A stretch of DNA of 64,000 nt from Pseudozyma flocculosa PF-1 (GCF_000417875.1 NW_006920869.1:737759-801758); one strand, 5' to 3'; counted from the stretch's first letter, positions 9,162 through 20,686 are shown. The notes: generated by a model not told the origin, from the sequence alone. Translations and numbers: made by a program.

Positions 9162-11086
9162 GCCCCGCCCGCCCGCCCGCCAACGAGTCATCGTCGGCCC
9201 TTTGGGTTCCCCTACCGCCCAACGGCCGCTCTGGCCTTAGTCTCGATCCGGATCGCCGCCTGCACACGGCCTGTAGAGCTCGGCAGCGAGACGCAAGCAA
9301 GTGAGCAATCTCTGACCCGGGCGAGTCTCCACCCACGGGCTGTGCGGGTCAGCTCGGCCAATCAAGATAGCGCTCTCGGCGCCACCTTCATCTCAGTTGG
9401 GGAGCAAGCCGATGTAGCTAGCACTCTACAACATCCTAGACGCTGCAAGCTTAGTCCTCCTTGCTAGCGACATCGTCACGTCGACGAGACAGTTATCGTA
9501 TTCTCTTCGTCACGGAAGAGGGCGTTGCTTGGGATCGAGCTCGACCTACTACATCACCGGTAATGGTAGCAGGCCGTCCATAGAGAGAGGACTGCAGCGA
9601 GTGCAGGATCACCGAGCACCAGATGGGACCGGAATGGAGCATGCCTTGTTCACGACCCGTGACACCGCGCTCACTGCCGGCACCGCCCCTGATATTCGAA
9701 CCCGGCCCGTCCCGCCCGAAGCATCAAACGAGGACTACGCTTGTTGCTCGCCCATCTACATACCTTGCCCGAAGCGCCATTCCGACGGCACTACATCGGC
9801 GACCTTCGTGCGTAATCGTGCGGCAGCAGCAGCGGTGGCCCGCGCCTCTCTGATCCGTGTGAAATACGGGGAAGGGTGTTGACCTACTCGCTCCAAGTCG
9901 CCTGCAACGGTGTTGCCGGCGTTGCTGCCGACAGTCGAGTCAGGCTCAGGCAGGACGCCTGGCTGAGCCCGCAGGCTGACTAGAGGGCTGGTGGCGGCAT
10001 CTGTGCGAGCTGCATTTTGGTCGCCTGCGAGCAGACCACCACCTTCCGCAGTCGCACTTTGCACTCTTGCCTGTTTGCAGCGGATGGATGCTCCTCGAGA
10101 AAAGAGTCGGAGCCCGGAGAAAGGGGGGACGGGGAGTCAGGTCAGGTCGCCTTTCAGCACAAGCGAATGGATGCCTTTGGGCCACGCACGACGGGTCCGC
10201 AGCCGGGACGCGGGACGCGGCGCCGAGACGAGACGCAGCAACTCAGCGAGTCTACAAACGCCGTTCAGTCGGTCCATCGGCCGTAGGGGAAACGAGTCGA
10301 GACGCTGCTGCCCAGGCCCGAGTCGCGAGCAGAGGCACGCTGCATACCCGGGCGAGGGCCTTTCAACGCCGTCACACCATCCGGCTGGCGTGCGGCGGCT
10401 GTCGTGATGATGTGGAGCGTGGATCGGAGGTGATGTTGTCCGACCCAGCGGAGGGCGGAGGGTAGATGCCACCGGGAGCCGGTCATAGGGGCTGACCGGA
10501 GGCACGCACGGAGCTACGCTTCCCTTCGGCCCATTAAGGCCGTGCGGCCGAAATCCGCAACGCGCCCTCCACGGCGGACAGGGCGCTCGGGCCGGAGGTA
10601 AAGAGTGGCCGACGTGGCGCGCTCTGGCTCGACTGCTTGTGGGCTTGTGGCTGCTTGCCTTTTTGCCTTGGGTCCACGTTCCGATGGAATCCGCGAAAAA
10701 AATTCCTGCCCGGCCAAGGCAGGCCAGGCAGGTCCCGCCCGGAGCTAGACGAAAACGCCGGAGCGCGAGACCCTGTCAGCTGGGCTTGGCTTGGCTGAGC
10801 TTTTCGCCGTTGGCCGCTTGCCGCTTGCCCACCTCGTTGATCCCGAGTCACTTTCACCCAACACGACGACTCTGCTGTCCAGCATGACTCCCTGACCCGG
10901 GCCTCCATCATCCGTACACCATCGAACAGGTACATATACAAGCCATTCCCCCGGATCGCCGCTTCCCCGCATTCCTTGGCTTTCCCTGCAACCACCTACC
11001 GTCTACCCTCGCACAACGACGACAATCGCGCCATCAGCACACTGTACTGCTGCAGCATCTCCTACCACCGGGCACCCACGCACGCC
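9162..11086. other. Long intergenic region
   Basis: Nearly 2 kb without a supported gene. Several ORFs of 60-150 codons exist on both strands but lack family resemblance or convincing starts. A CCAAGGCAGGCCAGGCAGG block lies at about 10713-10731. The last 150 bases are C/T/A-rich and look like the leader of the next gene. Confidence 0.45.
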
Positions 11087-11827
11087 ATGCCCTACACATA
11101 CCTCACCTTCAGCGACCTGTACGAAGAGGAGCAGCGCGCCTCTGCGCCCCCCTCGCCCATCTCACCAACGGCGAGCCTGCCCTCGCCCGTCTTCCTGCTA
11201 CCCACCAACCCGGCGCAGTACCGGAGTCAGAGGCACCGGCACCTCGCTCCCACCCGCTCTCCGACGCAGCTCAGCGCCTCCTCGGTGGCCAGCAGCAGCA
11301 GCGCCTCGTCCGCCTCGTCCGTCTCGTCGTCGTCGACGCGCAAGCTCGCCGCGTCGCTGCGAAAGAGCCTGACGCTCGGCAGCGGTAGCGCGTGGAAGAA
11401 GCCGCCGCGCAAGTCGAGCTGGCGCACCGCCCCCTCGGCCGACTCGACGCCGTGCTCGTCGTGCAGCTCCTCGATCGACCACCGCGCCGACGCCGTCTTC
11501 CTCTCGACCCCGACGGCGTCGCCCGCGTCGAGCGCCAACACGTCGCCCAGCATCTCGCGCACCAACACCAAGATGAGCGACTACGAGGCCATGCTCGATC
11601 GCACGCGGAGGCAGGAGGCTGCCGAGGAACTGCAGAGGCAGAGGGAGATCCAGGTGAGCATTCCGCGCGCCAAACAGCAGCAGTGAGCGCGCCACAAGCG
11701 TCGCCTCGAACGATCTCGTTGCTGACCGAATGCCTCCTTGCTCTTGCCCCTCTTCTCCGCCCTCTTCCCCTTGCCACAGGCATTCTTCGCACGCGCCGAC
11801 GCCGAGACGTCACTACGACGCTTCTGA
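11087..11827 (+). CDS. Small Ser-rich protein, unrecognised
   Basis: Exons 11087-11653 and 11780-11827, joined over a 126-nt GTGAGC...CACAG intron, give 204 residues. ATG 11087 is chosen over the upstream in-frame codon at 10976 because the latter is TTG and because MPYTYLTFSDLYEEE begins the ordered part. Features are a short acidic N-terminus, a long Ser/Ala/Thr/Pro-rich disordered middle with basic patches (SLRKSLTLG, WKKPPRKSSWR at about 100-130), and a C-terminal helix rich in Arg/Glu/Gln (DRTRRQEAAEELQRQREIQ) that continues across the intron into AFFARADAETSLRRF. The good join in both frame and helix character supports the intron. Function not recognised. Confidence 0.6.
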
Positions 11828-12428
11828 TCGCGCCGCTTCCATTTGCATCCCCGACCTGCTCCTCTCTGCACTCCTCGATACCCGGTGGTCCCACCGCGAC
11901 ACCAAACCATGCCTGGCTCTTCTGTATACCACCTGTCATCTCTCTACCACCACTTTAGTCGACCGCACCTAATCCCAAAGCAAAGCATTCGCATGCGACA
12001 CTACGTCGCGCACCACTCTTCTCCCGCCACCGTCTGTCGGGGGCGTGCGCGTGGCCCGGGTGTGAAGCAAGAGCAACGCGTCCGTTGATGTCCCGCGACC
12101 CCCCAAAAGATCAGCCGGGTCGGGCCGGGTCGGGCGGAAAACGTGCAGCCGCCTGTGTGAAAAACCTCCGAGGGCCCTGCAGCAACCAAACAGCCAACGA
12201 GAGGGCGACAGGCAGGCCGGGCCACCTTGCCTGCCTGCCGGCATGTCGATCCCGCGGCCAAGCTCATCGGATCGCATGAGCCGGACTCCGTGCAGGTCCG
12301 ATCGGGTCGCTCGTCGGTCATCGGGGATCCTGTATCGGGTCGTGGATCGGCCTCTGGAAAGCTCGGACAGCACAACAGACCGCTTGGTAGAGTAACTAGT
12401 GCAACCTCTCGCCGCCGCCGCCGCCGCC
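11828..12428. other. Convergent 3' intergenic region
   Basis: Lies between the ends of two convergent genes. Contains several GGCAGGC/GCCTGCCTGCC tracts around 12210-12240. No gene supported. Confidence 0.4.
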
Positions 12429-13622
12429 TCACTTCCTCTCCTGCCTAAACTCCTCCCTCCCGAGCGCGGCCGAGAGGGCCTTGAACGCGACGCCAAAGTC
12501 CTTGTCCTTGAACTCGTCGTTGGTGCCGAGCGCCTCATAGATGGACGAGGTGAGCTGGCCGAGCGGGGTGGGCACGCCCTCGAGGCTGGCGGCGCCCAGG
12601 GCGAGTTTGAGGTCCTTGGACATGAGCCTGGCTGCGAAGCCGCCCTGGTAGTCGCGGTCGGCGGGCGGAGAGTAGTTTGTCCCCTTGAGGGCGCCCGGGG
12701 CGGGGTTGTTGACCTCGCTTGCCCAGCACTTGCCCGTCGAGGTGTTGATGATGCCCGCCAGCACGTTGGCGGGCAGGCCGTGGGCGGTGCCCAGCAGCAT
12801 GGCCTCGGTCACGCCGAGCATGCTGATGCCGAGGAGGAGGTTGTTGGCAATCTTGGCAATCAGGCCGTTGCCGTTCTTGCCGCAGTGGATGGCGCGCGAG
12901 CCCATCAGCGCCAGGTAGGGCTCGGCCTGCTTAAACGTCTCGACCGAGTCGGAGCCCACCATGAAGCTGAGCGTGCCCGCGGCCGCGCCCACGACTCCGC
13001 CGCTGACGGGCGCATCAATCATGTCGACATTGCCCTCCTCCTTGATCGTCGCCGCCGTCTGGACGGCGACGAGCGGGTCGAGGGTGGTGCAGTCGATGCA
13101 GAGCGTCTTGCTCGCCGCCGGGCCGCTGAGGTTCTGCAGGCCAGTGAGGATGCCGCCTTCCTCGGTGTAGACCGACTTGACCTCGGGACTCGACGGCAGC
13201 ATCGTCACGATCGTCGAGGCCAGGCTCGCGACGCTGCCGGGCGGAGCGACGAGACGGAAGGGCAGGCAGGTCAGCAGGTTGTCAGGAATTCGGAGCGAAG
13301 AACGGCATCGTTGCAGCACTCACCCAGCGGGCGAGCTGGCCGTCATCAGCCTGCGGTTCGGGTGGAGCGACGAGTTGGCCGTGAGGAAGCGGGTGATGCT
13401 CTGCTCGAAGGCGTCGTGAATGACAAAGGCGACGTTGGGATCCGGGTTGGCGGCCATCGTCTTGCTGAAGAGGTTGTTGGCCATCTCCTTGCCCATGGCG
13501 CCCAGCCCGATGAAGCCGATCGTCTTGGCACGGTCATGCTGCGACGAGGCCGAGGCAGATGCAGCAGCACCGCTCGAACGGCGCAGCGTGCTCTGAAGCA
13601 ATAAGCGGGTCGTTGGGAGCAT
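12429..13622 (-). CDS. HIBADH: 3-hydroxyisobutyrate dehydrogenase, mitochondrial
   Basis: Exons 13324-13622 and 12429-13233 with a 90-nt GTGAGT...CAG intron give 367 residues. It oxidises 3-hydroxyisobutyrate to methylmalonate semialdehyde with NAD+ in valine catabolism. The N-terminus (MLPTTRLLLQSTLRRSSGAA) is Arg/Ser/Thr-rich without acids, a probable mitochondrial presequence. The Rossmann motif IGFIGLGAMG lies at about 34-43. The substrate-binding block DAPVSGG, the GTLSFMVG segment and the catalytic-lysine region GLIAKIANN follow in the order usual for the family. Length is slightly above the usual 300-340 because of the presequence. The intron join restores SPAGVASLAS, continuous with the family fold. 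Confidence 0.93.
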
Positions 13623-14452
13623 CTTGGGCGAGGGTTCGTCGCGGTCGAAGTGAGACAGGAGGGAAAGATGCGAGTGAGAGAATGCAAGGTGTACGGAAGG
13701 AGGAAGCGCAGGTGGGGGATAAGGGCCAGTGCCAGGGTGCGCAGCAGGGGAGAGGATGATGGCCAAAGCGTCTGGCCGATGCGGGGCGTCGCCGTTGCGG
13801 CTGTGGGGAAGCGGAGCGGGCGAGAAGGACCAGCCGACACGCGTGCAGCTGGCGGATTTTGCGGGGCTCGCGGCTCTTCGGACCCCGGCGCGGCCAGGTT
13901 GCCGGGCGGCCATCGTCCCTTCAGCAGCGGCAGCGGCAGCAGCAGCATCAGCATCCTGCTACCCCTCCCTCTCGCCACCGTCATCGCCTTGCCATGCTGC
14001 CGCCTGCAAGCCTCAACGACGATCTCGATCCTCATACGATCCGGAAATAGCCGCACCCAGGAAAGACCACAGCGGCAGCCTGACCAGTCACAGCCTCGAC
14101 GAAGAGTGCGCGTCCGCAGCTGTAACGAGGAAATCCAGAGCCCCCTTTATTGTTGGGATGTCGGAACCGCTCGTCTGACGTAGCGCGGAACTGCAGAATG
14201 AGCGATTGAGCCCCGGAAGGACGCTACAAGGGAGCTCGCGCAGCTGCAGAGACGGTTAGGGTGGTGATCGACGTCTCGCCGACGTCGCAGTGTGCAGCCT
14301 CGTGCACGGCCGTTTCACAGAGCGGGGGACGGTATGTGGGTCTGGGATGAGGTCGAGGACGAAAGTATCGTCGAAGTCGAAGTCGAATCAGCTCAGCTCA
14401 GCTCAGCTCGTGCCATGTCTGAGTCGAAGAGCAACGACTTGTCCGTACTCAC
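13623..14452. other. Intergenic region upstream of HIBADH
   Basis: Holds the HIBADH leader and the 3' flank of the next minus-strand gene. A short AGCTC pentamer tandem run lies at about 14390-14408. No gene supported. Confidence 0.4.
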
Positions 14453-15755
14453 TCAGACGACCGGGCCATCCTCCTCCAGCCTCGTGCGCTTGCACTGGGG
14501 GGCCTCGCCGTCGACCATGGTAGCCATCGAGGGAGTGCTTCGCTTGCTGAGCGTCTTGGCGCTGCCATCGTCGTCTCCGTCGTCGTCTCGGGTCAAGTCG
14601 ATCGAGCCAACAAGCGTTCGCTCAGCATCGTCGTCGTCGTCGTCGTCGTCCTGAGTCAGGTCGATGCACTCGATGACCTTAGGGACGTCGGCCTTGAACT
14701 CCTGCTTGATGCCGTTCAGCCTGGCCTCGAGCCGCTCAATCTTCTCCTACACAGGACGCGGAGACGGCAGCGGCATGTCGCAAGCGCTTTTGCAGAGTCA
14801 GCTCGTGAGCACGAGTGATACCTCGCTCGCCGGTTCGCCACTCACCCTCAGCTCAGTGTTGGACGCTTGCAGCTGCAACGCAAAAGCGCGGAAGTTGCCC
14901 GTCGGGACCGCGGCCATGAATTGCGGCAGGATGCCACTGGCCTCGAGCACATCTCGAGAAGCGTACTTGTATTTGAAGGTGGCGATCGGGTCGTTCGTGA
15001 CGTACTCGAACGAGAACTGGCAACTCGGGAGCGGTCGAATGATGCGCTGACGGTCGAAGCTGAACACAAAAAAATTGATGCAGGAAAACAGCATCAGCCT
15101 CTGCTCTGATCCACATCCCGAGTGGACAGGCTCGAACCAGGAGCGTCACCTACTCGATGCGGTGCTCGAGCGGTACCGCGGTGAACTTCTTCCTCTCCTT
15201 GAGTGCCGCTTCGTCGACCCATGCGGGCTGACGGCTCGAGCCGAACCAGGTGCGTGCGATCAGTCCGGTGACCTTGACATGGTAGACGCGCAGCTCGATG
15301 CTGCCCAGCTGTTCGGGACGATCACCGGCATCACCCTGGGCAGGCCTGGCGAGGTTGATCTTCTTGAAGCTGTCGGGCAGGGCATGCATCGAGCGGTGAG
15401 GCCTTCTGTGCGAAGCATTCAACGTGAGTCTCGCCTTTGAATCTCACATGAAGGGCGCCCGCTCCGCGTTGGTGATGGCAGTGCTCGCCATCTGGTAGCC
15501 GCCAGGGTTGAAGTTGGGGTAGCGGTAGAAGTAGTAGGGCGACAGGACCTTGCCGTCCAGGACGAGCTCGATGGCAAGGTCGGCCTCCATCGTGGGATCC
15601 CTCTCGAGGGAAAGCACCAGCCGAGCGCCGTCCGTGGAGCAGACGTATGCCGAGCACTCCCGCTCGCTGGCCTCGACCTTGGACTCCTTCAGCTGCCGGT
15701 CGGGCTCGTCGTCGTGCCTGATGGCGATCTTGGCCTCGAGTCCGTGCAAGAACAT
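14453..15755 (-). CDS. DUF7918-type protein with SUMO-interaction-like tail
   Basis: Four exons: 15448-15755, 15154-15369, 14846-15059 and 14453-14746 (343 residues). The N-terminal two thirds resemble the basidiomycete DUF7918 fold: LEAKIAIRHDDEPDRQL, then APFIFKKINL and LGSIELRVYHVKV, and the characteristic FKYKYASRDVLEASGILP. The last exon encodes a short coiled segment (EKIERLEARLNGIKQEF) and two motifs, VIECIDLTQ followed by eight Asp and VGSIDLTR followed by DDDGDDD, which look like SUMO-interaction motifs. The first intron could end at 15406 instead of 15370 in the same frame, adding 12 residues; the shorter exon is preferred because it yields the APFIFKKI join and a normal intron size. 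Role unknown; nuclear location is inferred. Confidence 0.7.
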
Positions 15756-16959
15756 GGCGGGCTGACCAGGGGGGTGTGGCGGTCGAGAGGTTGGCTGAAG
15801 CGTTGGCGAGGGTTAGCAGTCGAGGGAAGGCCAAAAGTCGACGTTAGGACGGAAGGGCTGTCGAAGGGAGGGATGACGAAGGTGGAGGAGGGAACGAAGG
15901 GCGAGCGGACTGGTACAGATGGGCTGGGGTCAGAGCGTGCGCATCAGCACAGGCTCGAGCGGAGAGTGCTGGTGGCCGTGCGTGTGTGTCTGTCTGATCA
16001 GGCCTGACCAGGGAGGGGTGTATGCCCCCGGGGCGCGTGCACGCCTGCAGGGAAGCGAGTGGGCGCCAAGTGGTCGAGTGGCGCCCAGTCAGCTTCGAGT
16101 CCCGCGCACTACTTTGGCATCAACGCAGGTTCGACGCCGTTGTGCTCTACTCTGCCGTAGACGCCCGTCCTGGCTTTTGTCGCCGTCTGGCAGCCGTGGT
16201 GGGCCTCGATGAGAGTCGCCATGGTGACGGCCCGAGTCGTTCGGCACCGAAGTTGGCCCTTGCGGCAGTTGACGGGTGAGGCCATTGTGGCTAGGGTTGT
16301 CTTTGCATGGCCCGCTCAGGAGGGCGATGCGGCCAGAGTAGCATGCTCAGAGCAGGTTGTGCGGGTAGGCATGCCTCGAGGGTGGTGTTGTTGGCGCGGT
16401 GGAAAGCCTGGCCTTGCAAGCCTGCCTTGTGCGTGGCTGGCCGACCCTCGAGGGGCAAAGGTCCCTGCCGTGGCACAGCTAGCGCGCCCCTTGGCCCACA
16501 GGGTCCACACGCCGTTGCGGGGCCGGGCCGAGCCAGGCCAGGCAGAGCACGGACCAGCTGGCACAAGAAAGAAAAAGTTGGCGGCCTCACCGACGTCGGC
16601 GTCTGCGCCCGTACGTGGAAGGAAGGATTCAAGATTGCCGGTGCGGCGGGGAAGCTAAGCGGGCGGGCGGTACTCTGGCTGTACGCCGTTCGGGAATTTT
16701 ACCGCGGTGACCTCACGCCGCCTCGTCTGCCCCCAACCAACAGCTAGCGGCGCTGGCGCTGGCTGCGTGGCGGCCCCTTTGAGCCACCCACACGAGCAGC
16801 GTCGCGCACGCCGAGAAGATCTCAACCAGCAAGAAAGAACAAGAAAAGAAACGCCCACCCCCTCCTCTCGCCTGCTTTTCTCTCTCCTACCCCCACCACC
16901 CTCACCACCACCACCCGACACCCGCCTCAACCGCATCACTCGATAAGCCGCCCGCCGCC
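15756..16959. other. Divergent promoter region of DUF7918 gene and galactokinase
   Basis: A 1.2-kb head-to-head interval. Contains GCCTGGCC at 16406-16413 and AGCCAGGCCAGGCAG at 16531-16545. The 100 bases before 16960 are C/A-rich with little G, typical of a leader. A tRNA-like A-box/B-box pair near 16050-16100 was examined and rejected. Confidence 0.45.
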
Positions 16960-18674
16960 ATGACCGTCAGCGACCCCGTCCCGCTCGTCTCGGCCCTCGA
17001 CGCCATCTACTCGCCCGCGGGTGTGCTCAAGAACGGCAAGCGGTGGGACGACCTCGCATCCCAGTTCAAGGCCCTCTTTGGCGGCGCCACGCCCGATTTC
17101 ATCGCACGCGCACCCGGCCGCGTCAACCTCATTGGCGAGCACATCGACTACGTCGGCTTCAGCGTGTTCCCCGCCGCCATCGAAAAGGACATCCTCATGG
17201 CCACCAAGGTCACCTACGCCGCCAGCGCCGGTGCCCAGGCCGACGGGGTCGAGGTCGTCCTCAAGAACACCACCCCGCGCTTCAAGGAGACCCGCTTCAC
17301 CTCGAGGTACCAGGACACCAACAGCGTCGCGCTGCTCAACGAGGGAGACGAGCGGTGGGCAAACTACTTCAAGGTCGCCTTCAAGGGCCTCCACCCGCAC
17401 CTGCCCTCCCACATCCTCGCCGACACCAACGACCGGCGGCCCAGCAGGATCGAGGTGCTCGTCGACGGCACCATCCCCCCAGAGAGCAGCCTCAGCTCCA
17501 GCGCAGCGATGACGACCTGCAGCAGCATCGTCGTCCTCGAGGCGTTTGGCGCCAGGCAGCTCATCGACCGCAAGGAGATGGCCGAGGTGGCCATCGAGAG
17601 CGAGCGCCTCGTCGGCGTAAACTCGGGTGGCATGGACCAGTCGGCCTCGATCTTCTCCATCCCCAATCACGCCCTCTTCATCTCCTTCTACCCGACCCTC
17701 GCCGTCCAGCCCATCCAGCTCCCGCCCTCGGAGCCCGACCACGTCTTTGTCATCGCAAACACCCTCGTCGTGTCGGACAAGAAGGTCACGGGCCCCGTCA
17801 ACTACAACCTCCGCGTCGTCGAGACGCGAATGGCGGCGCGCGCGCTCGCAAAGTACCTCGGCCTCTCCGAAGCCAAGGCCGACGGCTGCAAGACGCTGCG
17901 CGGCGTCCAGGAGGCCTACTTTGCCCACGCCGATATCCAGACCGAGGCGGCCAACAGCGCCGAGGTGGCCGAGACGCTCGAGAGGTACGGCGCCGAGGCC
18001 GCCAGGCTCAAGATCATGGAGCTCAAGGTCGAGGCCGCGTTTGCGTCCAAGAGGGAGGGCCTGACGAGGCAGGAGGTCGAGGCGGCCACCGGATACGCCG
18101 GGCCCGAGTTTGAGCAGGAGTTCCTCAGCAGCTTCCCGAGTGAGTGTCTGGCTGACTGCAATAGCTGCTCGTCTGAGCGCCGCCCACATGCGACTGACCA
18201 CGTACCTGACCCGCCCCTGCCTCCTGCGCCGCAGTCCGAGCCGACACGTTTGCGCTCTACGCCCGCTCCAAGCACGTCTTCACCGAGGCGCTGCGGGTGC
18301 TCGTCTTCCAGTCGCTGTGCAGCTCGACGTCGTCGCTCTCGGCGGACAAGGGCGCCTCGGTCTACACGTCGCTCGGTTCGCTCATGGACGGCTCGCAGGC
18401 CTCGCTGCGCGACCTGTACAACTGCAGCTGCCCCGAACTCGACGAGGTCATCTCGATCGCCAAGGCCAACGGCGCCCTCGGTTCGCGGCTGACGGGCGCC
18501 GGCTGGGGCGGCTGCACGGTCCACCTGGTCCCCAAGCCCAAGGTGCAGAGCTTTATCCAGGCCATCCGGACGGGCTACTACGCCAAGAAGTTCCCCGACC
18601 TCACCGAGGAACAGCTCCAGGACGCCTGCTTCGACACCCAGCCCGCCGGCGGCGCCTGCGTCTACAAGGTCTGA
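16960..18674 (+). CDS. GAL1: Galactokinase
   Basis: Exons 16960-18139 and 18235-18674 with a 95-nt GTGAGT...CAG intron give 539 residues, the size of fungal Gal1. It phosphorylates galactose at C1 with ATP, the first step of the Leloir pathway. Signature GRVNLIGEHIDY is at 53-64, the GHMP phosphate-binding loop SSLSSSAA at 176-183, and the catalytic Asp in GGMDQSA at 226. The C-terminal GHMP motif GSRLTGAGWGGCTVHL is encoded in exon 2. ATG 16960 sits in a GCCGCC-ATG context after a long pyrimidine-rich leader. No other Leloir gene lies in the window. A beta-galactosidase gene 18 kb away could supply galactose, but linkage is loose. Confidence 0.95.
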
Positions 18675-18967
18675 GCGGCACGGCAGACCGCGGTGGCCGC
18701 GCGTGTCGGTGCACGCTTGCTTGCAATCAGCCAACTCATGACATTCATCGACCTGAGGTGGACCTCCTCGACCAGACTGGCATCGAGCGTGAGCGGCGGT
18801 CCTTACCGCGACGACGAGTGCAGCCGATTCATTGTGGGCCTCTCGAGGCTGAAGAAGAGCAGTCGGACGATACCGTTACAGAGAGAGGTGGGTAAAGGCA
18901 CAGAGTGAACTCAAAGGGAGAGGGAAAAGGGGAACGGCGCGGGAAAGACAGCTCCGTCGCCGGCGGC

Positions 18968-20686
18968 CTACTCGAGGTTGGCGGCGACGTTTTCGGTGGC
19001 CCGCTTGTTGCCAAAGATCCACTCCCACAGGCCGCCCTTGGGCTGCGGGTTCATCTCCTTGCCCTCGAGGCTGAGCTTGGCGTTGTGCAGCCTCCGCTTG
19101 GCCTCCTGGGCGTCGGCGCTGGCCTCCTCCTTGAGGTTCTCCCAGCCGCTGTCGGCCTTCTGGCGCAGGGTGTTGTAGCCCTCGGCGGCGTTCTGGCGGG
19201 CGTGGTCGTACTGCCTCTCGGCCTCGTAGCGCGCGTTCGAGGCGGCGTCGCGCGCGCCCTCGAGGCTGCTGCGCGCACCCTGGCGGGCATCGTCGAGCTT
19301 GTCCTTTGCGCCATCGCGCAGGCTGGCCAGGCGGTACTCTGCGTCCTGCTCGGCGTTGGACAGCTTGCGCTGGCCCGTGGCCGCCGTATCCTCGGCGCTC
19401 TTCTTCCAGCCAAACCACGACGACTCGGCGCTCTGCTTGGCCTTGTCCGCCTCGTACCTCGCCGAGTCGAGGCTGTCCCTCGAACCGCGTCGCGCGTCGT
19501 CGAGCTTGGCGCTGGCACTGTCGCGGAGGCTGGCAAACTTGGACTCAGCCTCCTGCTCGGCGTTGGAGAGCTTGTGCTGACCGGCAGCCGCGGTATCCTC
19601 GGCGCTCTTCTTGAGTCCGAACCACGACGACTTGGCGCCTTCCTTTGCGCGCTCGGCCTCGTAACTGGCCGAGTCGACGCTGCTGCGGGCACTGGCGCGC
19701 GCACCGTCGAGGCGCTCCCTGGCGCCGTCGCGGAGGTTAGCGAGCTTGGCCTCAGCCTCCTGCTCGGCATTAGAGAGCTTCTGCTGTCCAGCGGCAGCCG
19801 TGTCCTCGGCGCTCTTCTTGAGTCCAAACCAAGACGACTTGGCACCCTCCTTGGCGCTTTCGGCCTCGTGCCGGGCCGAGTCGACGCTGCTGCGGGCGCT
19901 GGCGCGGGCGTCATCGAGGCGCTCCTTGGCGCCATCGCGGAGGTTGGCGAGCTTGGCCTCGGCCTCCTGCTCGGCGTTGTAGAGCTTCTGCTGACCGGCG
20001 GCGGCCGTGTCTTCTGCGCTCTTCTTGAAGCCGAACCAAGACGACTTGGCGCCCTCCTTTGCGCGTTCCGCCTCGTTTGCGGCGCGGTTGTAGGCGTCGT
20101 CGGCCGACTGCTTGGCGCCCTCGTACGACTGGCGGGTCTGGTCGCGGACGTGGTCGACGGTCTCCTCTGCGCGGTGCTTTGCGTAACCGACCTTGTCCTC
20201 TGCGCGCTCCTTGACATGCTCGAGGCGCGCCTCTGCGTCGCGCTTGAGCTGGCCGGCCTTGTCCTCTGCGGCGTGGACCTTGTTGGCGATGCCGGACTTG
20301 ATGTTTTCCAGGTCCTGGGATACGGTGCCGTAGGGCGTGGCGCCGGGGATGGGTGCGCCGCGCTCGGCCGACTTGAGGTCGGTGCCGCCGCGCGAAATGA
20401 TGCCGCCGGGCCCGCTGATGCCGCGAGCCGGGGCCGAGCCGAGCGGGGGACGGTCGTGGAGCGTGTGCGGGTGTCGCTCCTCGAGGCTGGCGCCGTTGGG
20501 GACGGCGATGGGGTGGGCGCCGTCCTTGAGGTTGGGCAGAGGCGCGCCGCCGGGCGGGGGCGGCTGGAAGGTGCCGTGGGTGTCCTCCTTGTACTGGCGG
20601 AGGAGCGGGTCAAAGACCCAGTAGCCGATTCCCACACCGGCGGCGGCCGTGGCCAGGAGTGGGACGACGCGAGAGCGAGCGGCCAT
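18968..20686 (-). CDS. LEA/apolipoprotein-like repeat protein with N-terminal membrane segment
   Basis: Single-exon frame of 572 residues. Residues 7-28 form one hydrophobic segment (VVPLLATAAAGVGIGYWVFDPL). A proline/glycine-rich linker to about 120 is followed by a highly charged, Ala/Glu/Lys/Arg/Asp-rich helical region to the end. Within it a 69-residue unit recurs four times in exact register: the motif SSWFGxKKSAEDTAAxGQxKL has its Trp at 217, 286, 355 and 424. Each unit continues with NAEQ(E/D)AE, LRD and DDAR blocks. The C-terminus ends in a further aromatic patch (GGLWEWIFGNKRA). The composition resembles LEA-4 or apolipoprotein-type amphipathic helices that coat membranes or protect them during drying. 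I infer a membrane-anchored protein with a helical coat; organelle unknown, mitochondrial outer membrane or ER plausible. Confidence 0.75.
   Translation of the reverse strand: MAARSRVVPLLATAAAGVGIGYWVFDPLLRQYKEDTHGTFQPPPPGGAPLPNLKDGAHPIAVPNGASLEERHPHTLHDRPPLGSAPARGISGPGGIISRGGTDLKSAERGAPIPGATPYGTVSQDLENIKSGIANKVHAAEDKAGQLKRDAEARLEHVKERAEDKVGYAKHRAEETVDHVRDQTRQSYEGAKQSADDAYNRAANEAERAKEGAKSSWFGFKKSAEDTAAAGQQKLYNAEQEAEAKLANLRDGAKERLDDARASARSSVDSARHEAESAKEGAKSSWFGLKKSAEDTAAAGQQKLSNAEQEAEAKLANLRDGARERLDGARASARSSVDSASYEAERAKEGAKSSWFGLKKSAEDTAAAGQHKLSNAEQEAESKFASLRDSASAKLDDARRGSRDSLDSARYEADKAKQSAESSWFGWKKSAEDTAATGQRKLSNAEQDAEYRLASLRDGAKDKLDDARQGARSSLEGARDAASNARYEAERQYDHARQNAAEGYNTLRQKADSGWENLKEEASADAQEAKRRLHNAKLSLEGKEMNPQPKGGLWEWIFGNKRATENVAANLE
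19247..20074 (-). repeat. Four 207-bp in-frame tandem repeats
   Basis: Codons 205-480 of the helical protein comprise four 69-codon units with identical spacing of the WFG motif. The DNA similarity between units is high (for example TCGGCGCTCTTCTT recurs in each on the plus strand). Expansion or contraction by unequal exchange would keep the frame. Confidence 0.8.

Noticed and set aside
9162..10720. Several 100-150 codon ORFs in the 2-kb gap upstream of the hapX boxes
   Set aside because: All overlap one another on both strands with Arg/Pro/Ala-rich products typical of random GC-rich DNA.
12399..13604. 401-codon ORF antisense to HIBADH
   Set aside because: Crosses the position of the HIBADH intron without interruption and resembles nothing.
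16040..16110. Possible tRNA gene (A-box-like TGGTCGAGTGG and B-box-like GCTTCGAGTCC)
   Set aside because: The two boxes are only about 20-25 bases apart, too close for a tRNA, and no acceptor stem can be formed.
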